Part shown: piece after piece, positions 16,937-26,125 of the stretch | Layout: every line of letters begins with the position of its first letter | Position numbering within the stretch: position 1 is the stretch's first letter | NCBI GenBank assembly: GCA_910575555.1 | Contig: CAJTFX010000009.1 | Location: 62,001-126,000 of the forward strand | Length of the DNA stretch: 64,000 nucleotides | Reading direction: 5' to 3' | Origin: Lachnospiraceae bacterium | Lineage (GTDB): Bacteria; Bacillota; Clostridia; Lachnospirales; Lachnospiraceae | Translations under genes and position numbers: made by a program | Notes under the pieces: generated by a model | What the model saw: only the letters and a program-made list of their open reading frames with translations | The model's database searches: none | What the model was told of the DNA's origin: nothing

Positions 16937-17473
16937 TTAATCAATTCCCTCCAATCTTTCCATTTGATACATGTACTGGCCGAATATATCCGCCGTCTCC
17001 ATACATCCGATGCATCCATTATAACATCCTGCCACATGTTCCGTTTTGTCTGAAGAACCATAAAAAATGCCTTTTGCTTCCATATTTTCGATATTCCAAT
17101 TCACCAATCCCACATAACATGATTTCTGAGACTGCCCACATCCAAAGCAGCCATCCCCATAATACCTCATATCAAGCGATGTTACACAACCTTTATCGTT
17201 TGTCCCTTCACCACTGTATGTTCCATTTGAAATCTTGCAGGATTGCGGCCAACATGCGGAATTACAGCCTTTCTCAAATGATAAGCAGCCGCCGAACCCA
17301 GGAATTGAACATCCTGCTGCTTTAAACCCATCACCTTCTTCACTTCCATACTTCAGGGACTCACATGACTGTCCTCCGCATCCTGCAATGCAAACCCCAC
17401 TCATAAAAATAACGTACATCAACAGTAAAATAAATAACTGCTCCCCCTTTGTTCTGCTGTCCAACTTTTTCAT
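16937..17473 (-). CDS. Cysteine-rich lipoprotein, partner of the Lgt-like enzyme
   Basis: 178 residues with 15 Cys. A membrane segment (about 13-31) ends in the lipobox CIAGC, so the mature protein would begin at Cys32 and carry 14 Cys at 32, 37, 55, 63, 70, 74, 79, 96, 109, 112, 119, 150, 154 and 157, many as GC-G or CxxC (CFGC, CIGC). Gly is also high. The pattern suggests a disulfide-knotted or metal-binding surface domain; no known family is recognised. AAGGGAAGG lies just before the ATG. Confidence 0.8.
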   Translation of the reverse strand: MKKLDSRTKGEQLFILLLMYVIFMSGVCIAGCGGQSCESLKYGSEEGDGFKAAGCSIPGFGGCLSFEKGCNSACWPQSCKISNGTYSGEGTNDKGCVTSLDMRYYGDGCFGCGQSQKSCYVGLVNWNIENMEAKGIFYGSSDKTEHVAGCYNGCIGCMETADIFGQYMYQMERLEGID

Positions 17474-17635
17474 AGAAACCTTCCCTTCCCGCTCAAATTA
17501 TTCTACTTGCAGCAGTGAAATTATGTTCCATGCTGCATTCTGATTTTTCTTTTGTAAACATACTCATTTTCTCTTCCTGAATCCTCATATGTGCCGGCAT
17601 AAATTATTCAACTTGCTGCGGTCTTTCTTTAAAAT

Positions 17636-17662
17636 CGGGGCTAAACAGTTTCCTGCCAGCCC
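17636..17662 (-). terminator. Hairpin after the surface-protein region
   Basis: GGGGCT and AGCCCC arms with a 15-base loop, followed on the minus strand by GATTTTA. It lies downstream of the Cys-rich/Lgt promoter side and upstream of the 17698 stop on the other flank, so its direction of action is uncertain. Nearby, GCAAGTTGAATAATTT-like sequence occurs twice (about 17496 and 17594). Confidence 0.35.
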
Positions 17663-17697
17663 CGGAATGCATATCTTTCGGAATATTGGATGCCTGC

Positions 17698-20600
17698 TTA
17701 TTTTTTAATCTTTACGGACTTCCGGCTGCTCCATTTCCCGTAATAAGTCTTTCCAGAAATTTTCTTGTAAGCCCTAACCCTGATATAATAAGTCTTTTTC
17801 GCCTTTAATTTCTTAAGGGTTACCGTGGCGCTTTTATTGGTAACGGTCTTTGCGCCTTTGAAATTCTTTTTGAGCCCGTATTGGATTTTATAACCGGTAC
17901 ACACTCCCCGACCGCTTAATTTCAACTTAATTTTTCTGGTTTTTATGTTTTTAGCGCTCTTTATTTTCGCTTTTGTGGACTGCACTTTTTTTATGGCGGC
18001 AGTTGTTCCGGTTGTGCCCGGTTTCTGGGGATTCTGAGGTTTTTGAGGCGTTGGGGGCTCCTGGGGCTTTTGAACATTCCCTCCGGAATCCTGGTTATTG
18101 TCCCCCGGATTCTGGTTATTGCCTCCAGACGCTGCGGCTTTCTGCACAGTAACGGTGCAGGCTGCAGCGGCTCCGCTTTCCGTGTAAGCCGTCACTGTCG
18201 TTGTCCCTGCGCTTTTTGCCACGACATTTCCTTCAAATACCTCCGCTATCCCAGAATTGGCGGATTTCCATTGGACGGCGTCTGTGCTGTCCAGAGGGCT
18301 GATTTGAGCAGCCAGCGTAACGCGCCCTCCTTCCTTTAAGGTTACTGCGTTTTGGCTCAGCTGTATGGACACTGCGGGAACCAGCACTGTGACCGTGCAT
18401 TTTGACTGCAGGCCGTTGGAAGCGGATGCCGTTATGGTTGCCGTTCCCTTGGCTTTCGCTTTCACCAAGCCATTGCCGCTTACTTCTGCAACAGAGGGGT
18501 TGTCAGATTCCCATGTCACAGTTTTATCCGTTGCATTGGCAGGCGCAATCGCTGCGCTTAACTGATGCTCTTTTGCACGGTAAAGGGAAAGCTGCGCCTG
18601 GGACACTGTGACGGATGCCACAGGGATTTCCTTTACCTCAATTTCAAATGAAGTTTCCGCATTGCCGTAGTTTACAAGGACTTCCTGTCTCCCAATCTCA
18701 GACATGTCATAGCCGCTTAACATTTCCTTTTTCAGCGGGATAGTGGTGCTGATGCCGTCTTCGTATGTGATTTTCAGGGCTGCGCCGGTGATTTTTATGG
18801 TTTCCCCCTGGTTGTAGGTTAATTTTGTCGGTACAGGCGATAATTCAATGGATTTGACCCTTATCATCCGGTTGTTCTTTAACTGCGGATAAGAGTAACT
18901 CTCACAGTACGGGTCGATTTCCCAGGTATTGACGAAGTCGAATCCGGTAAAGGACCTCTGGTCTTTCATTTGAGATTCGGTAAGGGAAACGCAGTCGGCA
19001 TCGTCTGCCATACTTCCAATGCCTTTGTCAGCAGTGCCTCTCAGGTAATTAACATTTGAGACATTAGAACTGCCACATATTGCGCCAACTTTGGATTGTG
19101 CGCTTCCTCTTACTGTTCCTGTATTATGGCATTTTTTTATGCTGATAGCATCCCCAGATATCCCTCCAATATAAGGCTCATAACCGGACGTACTTTCTAA
19201 GCTGGAACTGTCAATTTCACAGTCATTATAACAATTTTCAAAATACACATATGTTCCCCCTGTAAGCCCTCCTATGTAGCATTTGCCAGTATCTTTTCCT
19301 GCTACAGTAATCTTTCCATTGGCATAACAATTATTGATATTACTATAGTAATTACTATAGTAACCACTACGGCCACATATTGCGCCAACATATGCATATG
19401 CATATGTTTTCACTGTGATATTGATATTACAATCCACCATACCCAGATTTTTAATTTTGGCTCCATGAATAGACTCAAACAGACCAACCTCTGTATCAGC
19501 TGCAGGTTCCCCGAAAATCTGCATCCCCACAATCCGGTATCCATTCCCCTCTAAGGTACCGGAAAATTCCTCAATAGAATCCCAGCCTGTCCCGCAGTCA
19601 TAATCTCCTCCTTGGGCAGTGGAAGACATATCAATGTCATTCATTAAAATATAATTACCGCTTCGATTATTCCGAATGGCATACAAATCTGCAATATCGT
19701 GAATAGGCGTATACCCTTCCGGTATTACAGCAACCGTAATTGTTTTTCTGGCCGCATTATAACTGTCTGTTTCTGAAGCGGTAATGACTATCTGCGCTGT
19801 CCCTGCCGCTAAGAGTGTCACTGTCCCGGTTTCATCCACTGTTACAATCTCTGGATTCCTGGATTCATAGGACAAAATTCCATCCCCATCCGTTTCTGCA
19901 TCCAACAGGAACGGTTCATTCCCCATTGTCTTTTCCACATTTTCTGCTGTAATCGTCTGCTCTGCTTTTTCAATGGGTTCTGCCGGGTTTTCTTCCCCGG
20001 GATTTCCAGGCTGTTCCGTTCCCGGCCCTTCTTCTCCTGGATTTCCGGGCTGCTCTGTTCCCGGCTCTTCTTCTGTCGGGGCCTCTGAAATATCTTTCAC
20101 AGTAAGGCCTTTCTTCTGGGCAAATGTTTCCGCATAAGAGCCTTTTGCGCAATACAATGTAGGAGAATGATAAGTGTCAAATGCATCCTGTTCAATGCTC
20201 ACTACACTGGCCGGAATAATAACGCTTTTCAAATTGTCGCAGCTGGAAAATGCCGATGCTCCAATGCTCGCAACACCGTCTGGTATCTTTATGCTGCTTA
20301 AAACATCACAATTCCAAAAAGTCTGATCGGCAATACTTGTTATGCCATTCGGGAGTATAATACCTTTTAGATTTATACAATTTCCAAACGCACTGCTTCC
20401 GATATATTTCACATTCCCCGGAATTTGTATGCTTTCCAGGCTGCTGCAGCCATAAAATACATTAGAACCAAGGCTCGTTATGCCATTCTGGAGTTTTACA
20501 TTTTTCAGGCTGCTGCAGTTACGAAACACACTTCCGCCCAAATCCGTTACACTGGATGGTATTTCAATGCTCCCTAAACTGCTGCAGCCGCTAAATGCGC

Positions 20601-20973
20601 TGGCTTCAATGCTTGTTACGCTGCCTGGTATTTCCACATGGCTCAGTTTGCTGCAGCTACTAAACGCATAACTTTCAATTTTTTTCACCCCGGATGGAAT
20701 CACTATGCTTTCCACATCCGCACATTCATTGAAAGCAAAAGAGCCTATCCCTGTAACCATTTTCCCTTCTATCTCAGAGGGAATCACTATCTTCGTGCCG
20801 CTCCCTTTATATTTATTAATTTTTATTTCGCCATCCGTCTCTCTGTACTCATAATCACTTTCCTGCTCTGTCCCTGACACTTCCGCTGCTTCTGCCTGCA
20901 GCATCCCGGCAGATTCACCCACTGTTCCTGCTGCCAGGCAAAACGCCAATAGTATTGCTAATTTTCTCTTCAT
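17698..20973 (-). CDS. Large surface protein: BspA-type LRR, Big_2 repeats, FN3-like end
   Basis: 1091 residues, secreted (signal peptide about 1-29, ending AEA). Domains in order are about ten BspA/TpLRR leucine-rich repeats (about 55-290, units such as LESIQIPGNVKYIGSSAFGNC), a Glu/Gly/Pro linker with a repeated GTEQPGNPGEE unit, a Big_2-like domain (about 330-410), a GLUG/adhesin-like region (about 410-690), a bacterial Ig pair (about 700-945, ASVTVSQAQLSLYRA, VTWESDNPSVAEVSG), a Pro/Gln linker and a Lys-rich FN3-like end (about 995-1091). No LPxTG is present; the basic C-terminal domain may attach to wall polymers. Probable adhesin or host-matrix binder. Confidence 0.88.
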   Translation of the reverse strand: MKRKLAILLAFCLAAGTVGESAGMLQAEAAEVSGTEQESDYEYRETDGEIKINKYKGSGTKIVIPSEIEGKMVTGIGSFAFNECADVESIVIPSGVKKIESYAFSSCSKLSHVEIPGSVTSIEASAFSGCSSLGSIEIPSSVTDLGGSVFRNCSSLKNVKLQNGITSLGSNVFYGCSSLESIQIPGNVKYIGSSAFGNCINLKGIILPNGITSIADQTFWNCDVLSSIKIPDGVASIGASAFSSCDNLKSVIIPASVVSIEQDAFDTYHSPTLYCAKGSYAETFAQKKGLTVKDISEAPTEEEPGTEQPGNPGEEGPGTEQPGNPGEENPAEPIEKAEQTITAENVEKTMGNEPFLLDAETDGDGILSYESRNPEIVTVDETGTVTLLAAGTAQIVITASETDSYNAARKTITVAVIPEGYTPIHDIADLYAIRNNRSGNYILMNDIDMSSTAQGGDYDCGTGWDSIEEFSGTLEGNGYRIVGMQIFGEPAADTEVGLFESIHGAKIKNLGMVDCNINITVKTYAYAYVGAICGRSGYYSNYYSNINNCYANGKITVAGKDTGKCYIGGLTGGTYVYFENCYNDCEIDSSSLESTSGYEPYIGGISGDAISIKKCHNTGTVRGSAQSKVGAICGSSNVSNVNYLRGTADKGIGSMADDADCVSLTESQMKDQRSFTGFDFVNTWEIDPYCESYSYPQLKNNRMIRVKSIELSPVPTKLTYNQGETIKITGAALKITYEDGISTTIPLKKEMLSGYDMSEIGRQEVLVNYGNAETSFEIEVKEIPVASVTVSQAQLSLYRAKEHQLSAAIAPANATDKTVTWESDNPSVAEVSGNGLVKAKAKGTATITASASNGLQSKCTVTVLVPAVSIQLSQNAVTLKEGGRVTLAAQISPLDSTDAVQWKSANSGIAEVFEGNVVAKSAGTTTVTAYTESGAAAACTVTVQKAAASGGNNQNPGDNNQDSGGNVQKPQEPPTPQKPQNPQKPGTTGTTAAIKKVQSTKAKIKSAKNIKTRKIKLKLSGRGVCTGYKIQYGLKKNFKGAKTVTNKSATVTLKKLKAKKTYYIRVRAYKKISGKTYYGKWSSRKSVKIKK

Positions 20974-21161
20974 ATGTAACTCCTCCTAAAACTCTATGTT
21001 TTTCTTAAAATTGTACCTGAATGATTTTCTTCTGGCCCCACCTCGCTTTTACACTCCTTTTTCCACCACATCCTACATCCATTTCTTAAAAACTGTTTTT
21101 CTTACTCCACATCACCATACTTCTTTTATATTAATCTTTTCATTTATATGACCATTTTAAC

Positions 21162-21201
21162 AATACTTTAGTATTTTGTAAATATAATTTACTTTAGTAG
21201 G
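21162..21201 (+). promoter_or_regulatory. Candidate promoter/operator of the Xre regulator
   Basis: ACTTTAGTA occurs twice (21165-21173 and 21191-21199) on either side of a -10-like TATAAT (21183-21188). The first copy is part of a near-palindrome AATACTTTAGTATT. The regulator ATG is at 21232 after AAAGGAGG. Repeats this close to the start suggest autoregulation. Confidence 0.45.
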
Positions 21202-21231
21202 CTTAAATAAATATACAAAAGGAGGTTCTCC

Positions 21232-21516
21232 ATGTTCGGCGATATGATTCGTAAGCTGCGGACTGCCCACAGCTTAAACCAAGTCCAGTTGGCAGGAAAA
21301 TTAGGCGTTTCCAAGCAGACTGTTTCCAACTGGGAAAACAATAATATCCTGCCTTCCATTGATATGCTGGTTAAAACAGCTGAATTTTTTTCTGTAAGCA
21401 CCGATTACCTTCTGGAACTGGACGACAGACGTTATATTGAGGTCACTGGTCTAACTGATGCACAGCTTGCGCATGTCCAGCAAATTATATTTGATATTTC
21501 CGGCGGGCTGAAATAA
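21232..21516 (+). CDS. Xre-family transcriptional regulator
   Basis: 94 residues. HTH_3 domain 5-60 (LRTAHSLNQVQLAGKLGVSK, then TVSNWENNNILPSIDML) followed by the common FFSVSTDYLLELDD segment and a short C-terminal helix region (DAQLAHVQQIIFDI). A strong AAAGGAGG ribosome site is present. Its target is unknown; the divergent surface-protein gene at 20973 is the nearest candidate. Confidence 0.9.
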   Translation: MFGDMIRKLRTAHSLNQVQLAGKLGVSKQTVSNWENNNILPSIDMLVKTAEFFSVSTDYLLELDDRRYIEVTGLTDAQLAHVQQIIFDISGGLK

Positions 21517-21558
21517 TCTGGAGTAAAAGCGGGCAGGCTGACAAAAACCGTTCCCATT

Positions 21559-21870
21559 TTATTTTGCACCCAACATGCTTTCTTCCAATATTGCAACTGC
21601 ATACTGGTATCCTTCCATGAATGCCATATTTTGAACCTTGTCCAGAATCTTCTCTGTCCGTTCCCGTATCTCATTTTGCCCTTGCACATGCCCAGCGGTG
21701 AAGCTGAACAGTTCCTCTTCCAGTTCCGTTATTTGCGTCTCATGTTCCTCCCGGCACTGCCGCTTTTTTAATTCTTTCAATAGATGCAAGGCCTTTTCCA
21801 ATTTCTGCAGGCTAATATCTCCTTCACACTGCGCTATTTCCCTGCATATTTGTTTTACTGTTTCGTCCAT
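21559..21870 (-). CDS. Small coiled-coil protein of unknown function
   Basis: 103 residues, almost entirely charged helix (LQKLEKALHLLKELKKRQCR, EEHETQITELEEELFSF), no signal peptide or membrane segment. GGGAGG precedes the ATG by 8 bases, which supports it as a real gene. It converges on the Xre gene with a 42-bp gap. No family recognised. Confidence 0.65.
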   Translation of the reverse strand: MDETVKQICREIAQCEGDISLQKLEKALHLLKELKKRQCREEHETQITELEEELFSFTAGHVQGQNEIRERTEKILDKVQNMAFMEGYQYAVAILEESMLGAK

Positions 21871-22050
21871 TTTCTATTCCTCCCTTCAGACAGCCGTTCG
21901 GTTTTGTCTGCTTAATCATTTTATATTTTTACATTTTATGCTTCTGATAGCACTATTTTACAAAACGGGATGGACACATTTTATCCTTTACTCAAAATTT
22001 TATAAAAAAATTCAAATTTTTTTCATCTTCTTATCCAATATCCGCAAAAT

Positions 22051-22209
22051 ATTACTCCGGCGGTTAAATATCGACGTTTTTACTTGCTTAAATTTCCATC
22101 TGCCGCGTTGTCATCAATCGTTGTAGCACTCGCTACAACTCATTCTTCCGCCTTGCAGATGAAAATTTATTCTGCGTAAAATTCGTCGACATTTAACCGC
22201 CGGAGTAAT
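22051..22209. mobile_element. 159-bp MITE-like inverted-repeat element
   Basis: 26-bp terminal inverted repeats with one mismatch (starting ATTACTCCGGCGGTTAAATA). The interior also pairs (AAATTTCCATCTGC with GCAGATGAAAATTT, and a central GTTGTAGC/GCTACAAC), so the element folds into one long hairpin. It is noncoding. One end of a related copy is seen at about 29597-29617 (TTTAACCGCCAGAGTAATAT). A transposase in trans would be needed for mobility. Confidence 0.7.
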
Positions 22210-22526
22210 AAAAGTTCCTCTTCCCACTCCGCATTGTTCCTCTAATTAAATAAGAGCGCCTAATCCAAGTGCACCCTTTTTTATTTCACAAAAATACAGC
22301 TACAGGTATCCCCATAGCTGCCATTGCAATTTATTGGCTTTTGCGCCTTATCTATTTGCTTTTCAATTTTTCATTAGCAATTCCAGATGCCTGCGGCAAC
22401 TTCTGCATAGGCCCCTTTCACTGCTCAGTCTGCCGCAACACTTCAATCTCCTGGTCTGTCAAATTAGTTTAATATATCGAAATGCCCTTTACTGACAATT
22501 AGGGACAAAGTAACATCCCATGTCTG
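22210..22526. other. Intergenic stretch, no intact gene
   Basis: The minus strand shows short coding-like pieces (NLTDQEIEVLRQTEQ near 22430-22470) interrupted by stops. I see no start, ribosome site or complete frame. Confidence 0.4.
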
Positions 22527-22809
22527 ATGCCTGGCACAATAATAATATGTGTAAACAATGCCTGGCAAATGGAACACTGGTTGAAATTATGGTCTGTGGG
22601 GCTTTTGTATTCCACCAAATTATGGACGCCAAAAAATTCCCCAATCTCATTCTCAATTTCCATCCCCATCAAGGGCGCTGACTTGCTTTTACAAATTTTA
22701 TATCCGTTGTCAACAGCACATCTGTCCCCACTTTCTCATAATCATGAGCTTTTCCAGTCCGGCAAGCTACAATAAAATCCAGCCATTCTTCGGTCATCTT
22801 TTCAAACAT
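22527..22809 (-). pseudogene. Fused remnants of DUF3990-like and Rpn/YhgA-like genes
   Basis: From ATG 22809 the frame reads MFEKMTEEWLDFIVACRTGK then AHDYEKV, the start of the C-terminal part of DUF3990 proteins, and stops near 22671. An overlapping frame from 22669 reads MGMEIENEIGEFFGVHNLVE then YKSPTDHNFN, as in Rpn-type PD-(D/E)XK transposase-like nucleases, then becomes unrelated. Both are short, broken pieces, so this is a degraded junction. Confidence 0.45.
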
Positions 22810-23078
22810 AAGAATCTTTCACTCCTGATTTGGCGTATATTCATTTTTGTTTCTCCTATCCAAAATACTGCTACTGGAATCTGAACCTCGCCGAAATATG
22901 TTTTCAACAAATCTAAAAACCTAAGCCCTTCAAATACAAGAAGTTCCATACTTACTGTTGCCATAACCACCACTCCTATATCCTGGAAGTCTTTTATATC
23001 TTGGACTGTATCTCCTATATTTTACAGACATTGAATTTAATCCCACAAAAAGCATCAATACCCAGGCCAGAGCTGCTG

Positions 23079-24086
23079 CTAGGCATGCTTTTTCTGCCAT
23101 TTGGAAATTAACAGATAAAGCAGAAACCAAATGATGCCATGGGCCGCAAGAATAAATATGTCTTTTGCAATCACTGGCTTATTGCTGTCAGCCAAATTCA
23201 TAATCCCTTCAAAGGACGCACTGGATGGTACAAAATAGCAAAATACCGAAATCAGACCCCTTGCCCCTAACAAATAGGATACCAATGGCACTGCCATAAA
23301 TATAATCATAATTATCTTAATATAAACAACGCCTTCCATAAGGCTTTCAGAAAACTTGCCGATAAACAACCCAATCAGCGCGGCTGTAAATGCAGAAAGG
23401 ATAATCAGCGTCAGCATAAGAATCGCGTGTTTAACCGGCAGCCGGAAATAACAGCAGGCGGTTAAAACGGCGGACAGACATCCGCCTGTAAAGCCTACTG
23501 AAATTTTTTGCATTACATAGCCGCTCTGTGTCATCGGCAATATCTGATTGACCAGATCAATGCCATTTTCTTTCTCAGATATCATGTTCATGGCGTTAAA
23601 CGTACATCCCATAAACATAGCGACAATTAATGTCATGGCAATAAATATATTTTGAAGCCCTGCCATCATATCAGGGCGTTTTAACACAGTGAGGCTTATT
23701 TGCTTTGCATTTTCCCTTCCCATATATAATGATGGAAGCGTATCAGCCGTTTGGCGAAATAAATCCAACTCATCACCGGATACCATCGTCTGAATGCTGC
23801 GGCCATCAGCTTTCACTCCAATCATGTTTGTAGAAGGTTCATTAATCGCAGTGATTAATTCCTCCTGAGATTCGTATACGGCTACAGAACCATATCTCTC
23901 CAACCATGAAACCGTCTCAGCGGACAGATCATTCTCTAATACGCCGAAATGGAACTCCGACACCGGAGAAAGGTCAATTCCGCCGATAAAATTTAAAGTT
24001 AAAGCAACAATGATTGGCAGAAGAAAAGACATAATGCAAAATTTGTCTTTCCATACGCTTTTAAGCTGATACATAAGACCTCTCAT
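23079..24086 (-). CDS. ABC-2 type exporter permease (second)
   Basis: 335 residues from ATG 24086 (GGAAAGGAAGG upstream; 2 bases after the previous stop). One N-terminal helix (about 17-38), an extracytoplasmic domain (about 40-155), then five or six helices (DMMAGLQNIFIAMTLIVAMF to the C-terminus), the ABC-2 membrane plan. MISEKENGIDLVNQILPMTQ is the usual cytoplasmic loop. Third gene of the ATPase-permease-permease operon. Confidence 0.88.
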   Translation of the reverse strand: MRGLMYQLKSVWKDKFCIMSFLLPIIVALTLNFIGGIDLSPVSEFHFGVLENDLSAETVSWLERYGSVAVYESQEELITAINEPSTNMIGVKADGRSIQTMVSGDELDLFRQTADTLPSLYMGRENAKQISLTVLKRPDMMAGLQNIFIAMTLIVAMFMGCTFNAMNMISEKENGIDLVNQILPMTQSGYVMQKISVGFTGGCLSAVLTACCYFRLPVKHAILMLTLIILSAFTAALIGLFIGKFSESLMEGVVYIKIIMIIFMAVPLVSYLLGARGLISVFCYFVPSSASFEGIMNLADSNKPVIAKDIFILAAHGIIWFLLYLLISKWQKKHA

Positions 24087-24088
24087 AA

Positions 24089-25084
24089 TTAACCTTCCTT
24101 TCCCATTTCTTTGTGAAATGCTGTCTGGACGATCTGGAACAGAATGACAATTCCGCAAACGGAACACAGATAATAAACAGGATTTGTGACAGGCACGCCA
24201 AAGCAGGCATTTTTAAGCCCCATATAAACATGATAGAACGGGTGCCAGTCAATCCATGCCATCTTCACAGAAGTATTTGCCGACAAAAATACAGGCGCCG
24301 CCGCAAAAATGGCAATCACCAGATAGACCAGACTGAACTGTCTGAAATCCTTTAACAGCAACGTACATCCAAATCCCGTAAGTGACATAATCAGCGACAG
24401 TATTGCGGTCTGTACCAGTACGTTCGGTAAAATGCCAGCTGCATCGTGAAACCCTATATTTAATACAGTCATCCATCCCGCAAAAATCAAATCAGATAAC
24501 AGGAAAACCATGATTTTTGATACGATAAATAAGCTCTTATTAAATGGCAGGACTGCATGGACACGGATCACCCCCATCTGTTTTTCTTTGAATAATACTG
24601 AGGCAATCCCCAAAAAACCAACGGCAATGATTTCTATAAACAATAATTCACAAGACATTTCTTTTCGTTTTTTTAGTTCCGGTGTATTTGTGCCTACGGT
24701 CCGGGCAGTGTACTGCTTGTCCTGACGAAGAAGTGACAATGCATAGTCAGCCCTGTGATGATCAGCCTTTTCACTACCAAAATAAAAAACGATGTCCGGC
24801 GTGCCGGAACTGGCGTCTATCCCGACGCCATTGACATCTTCAGAAAGAACCGTATTTAATTCTTCTAAGGATGTTACCGGAGCAATCAGTTCGGAAATCC
24901 CCTGCTGTGTTCCCTGCGGATCAAACAGATATACATTGTAGAGTTCAGCATTCATAAAGTTGACATAGCCAAAGTTAATAAACAACGTATAAATCATCAG
25001 TGACCCAAAAGTGACAAGGAAAAATTTTCCGTCTAACATCATCTGGCAGTCTTTTCGAAATAGCGAGCAGAAATTTTTCCACAT
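24089..25084 (-). CDS. ABC-2 type exporter permease (first)
   Basis: 331 residues, same layout as its neighbour: N-terminal helix (about 20-43), external domain with FGSEKADHHRADYALSLLRQ, then about five helices with a cytoplasmic loop KEKQMGVIRVHAVLPFNKSL. Its ATG overlaps the ATPase stop (TGATG). Substrate unknown. Confidence 0.88.
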   Translation of the reverse strand: MWKNFCSLFRKDCQMMLDGKFFLVTFGSLMIYTLFINFGYVNFMNAELYNVYLFDPQGTQQGISELIAPVTSLEELNTVLSEDVNGVGIDASSGTPDIVFYFGSEKADHHRADYALSLLRQDKQYTARTVGTNTPELKKRKEMSCELLFIEIIAVGFLGIASVLFKEKQMGVIRVHAVLPFNKSLFIVSKIMVFLLSDLIFAGWMTVLNIGFHDAAGILPNVLVQTAILSLIMSLTGFGCTLLLKDFRQFSLVYLVIAIFAAAPVFLSANTSVKMAWIDWHPFYHVYMGLKNACFGVPVTNPVYYLCSVCGIVILFQIVQTAFHKEMGKEG

Positions 25085-25932
25085 CAGGACAGCCCCCTTC
25101 CTGTATATTGGATAAACATATCCTCTAACGTTGGTTCTTCTGAATGGATACTGATAATTTCATCATGCCGGAAAGGAATGCCTTTTTCCAATTCCGGAAT
25201 TTCTATTGTTTTTTCCTCACGCCTGCCCTGATACATGTATTCAATCTGTACACGGTAATGACTGTTTTGTTCTTTTAATCTTTTCGGCGTGTCCAACGCA
25301 ACGATATTTCCATTTGTGATAAAAGCTACCCTGTCGCATAATAAATCCGCATCCAGCATATTATGCGTGGTTAAAAATACGGTTGTGCCCTTCTTTCGTT
25401 CTTCTTCTATAATCTTTCGGAACAGCACAGCGCCTGAAGGGTCAAGCCCGCTGGTTGGCTCGTCCAAAAACAATAGCTCCGGACTGCTGATCAGCGCCCT
25501 TGCCATACTTACACGCTGCCGCATGCCTTTTGAGTATGATGAAACAGGCTTTTTCATAAAATCAGCCTTAAATTCCAACTTTTCTAAAATCTCCCCAATA
25601 TCCCTGAGCTGCTTTGCAGGATAAAAAGAGGAAAAGTATTTCAGGTTGTCAACTGCGCTTAAATTTGCATACAGATAGGGAAATTCAAACAAAACGCCTA
25701 TCTTACTAAAAAAATCCTGTGTATGCGCTGTAGAAATATCCTGTCCGAACAATAACGCATATCCGCCATGGCCTTTTAAAATTCCAGTAAGGATTTTCTG
25801 CGCTGTTGATTTTCCGGAACCATTCGGCCCCAGAAACCCAAATATTTCTCCATCTCCTACCGTAAAATTTAATCCGTGCAATACCTGCTTGTCCTTTCTG
25901 TATGAAAAAGTCAGGTTTTTAACTTCAATCAT
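25084..25932 (-). CDS. ABC exporter ATPase
   Basis: 282 residues. Walker A GPNGSGKST, signature YSKGMRQR, Walker B LLFLDEPTSGLD and H-loop TTHNM are intact; the C-terminal 60 residues end EEPTLEDMFIQYTGRGLS, as in drug/peptide exporters of the ABC-2 (CcmA/YxlF) type. Directly downstream of three phased repeats and a terminator that follow a kinase gene, so it is probably under control of the adjacent RR-HK pair. Confidence 0.92.
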   Translation of the reverse strand: MIEVKNLTFSYRKDKQVLHGLNFTVGDGEIFGFLGPNGSGKSTAQKILTGILKGHGGYALLFGQDISTAHTQDFFSKIGVLFEFPYLYANLSAVDNLKYFSSFYPAKQLRDIGEILEKLEFKADFMKKPVSSYSKGMRQRVSMARALISSPELLFLDEPTSGLDPSGAVLFRKIIEEERKKGTTVFLTTHNMLDADLLCDRVAFITNGNIVALDTPKRLKEQNSHYRVQIEYMYQGRREEKTIEIPELEKGIPFRHDEIISIHSEEPTLEDMFIQYTGRGLS

Positions 25933-26032
25933 TCGTCGTCACCCCACACTTCCTGCTTGCTGTCTTTCTGTTCCTGCCGGCGTTTATTCCACTCTTTTAT
26001 AAATTCGTGTGCACATAAGATAAAAAAATGAG

Positions 26033-26072
26033 GTGAAATCCAAGTGTGGTCTCTGTGAAATCGGTGTGAAAT
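26033..26072. promoter_or_regulatory. Three phased repeats upstream of the exporter operon
   Basis: GTGAAAT occurs at 26033, 26055 and 26066, spaced by 22 and 11 bp, that is, on the same helix face (ATTTCAC on the coding strand). OmpR-type regulators bind such 11-bp-phased direct repeats. The site lies about 100-140 bp before the exporter ATPase ATG. Confidence 0.6.
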
Positions 26073-26074
26073 AT

Positions 26075-26119
26075 GAAAAACGGCTTTCCCTTTACTTCTG
26101 AAGGAAGAGCCGTTTTTTT
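26075..26119. terminator. Terminator after the HK gene, probably bidirectional
   Basis: AAAAACGGCT and AGCCGTTTTTTT arms (from about 26075 and to 26119) flank a 22-base region that also pairs in part. T runs are present on both strands. It separates the RR-HK genes from the exporter operon. Confidence 0.75.
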
Positions 26120-26125
26120 AAGAAT

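Noticed and set aside
17496-17610. 24-codon frame MSMFTKEKSECSMEHNFTAA with a weak ribosome site, plus a 16-bp direct repeat
   Set aside because: Too short, no neighbour-like signals; could be a leader peptide but nothing supports it.
18001-18140. CRISPR-like array in the Pro/Gln-rich repeat of the surface protein
   Set aside because: Repeats are coding, short and without unique spacers.
22930-23130. 66-residue minus-strand ORF MVSALSVNFQMAEKACLAAA
   Set aside because: Overlaps the end of the intact permease gene and has no ribosome site.
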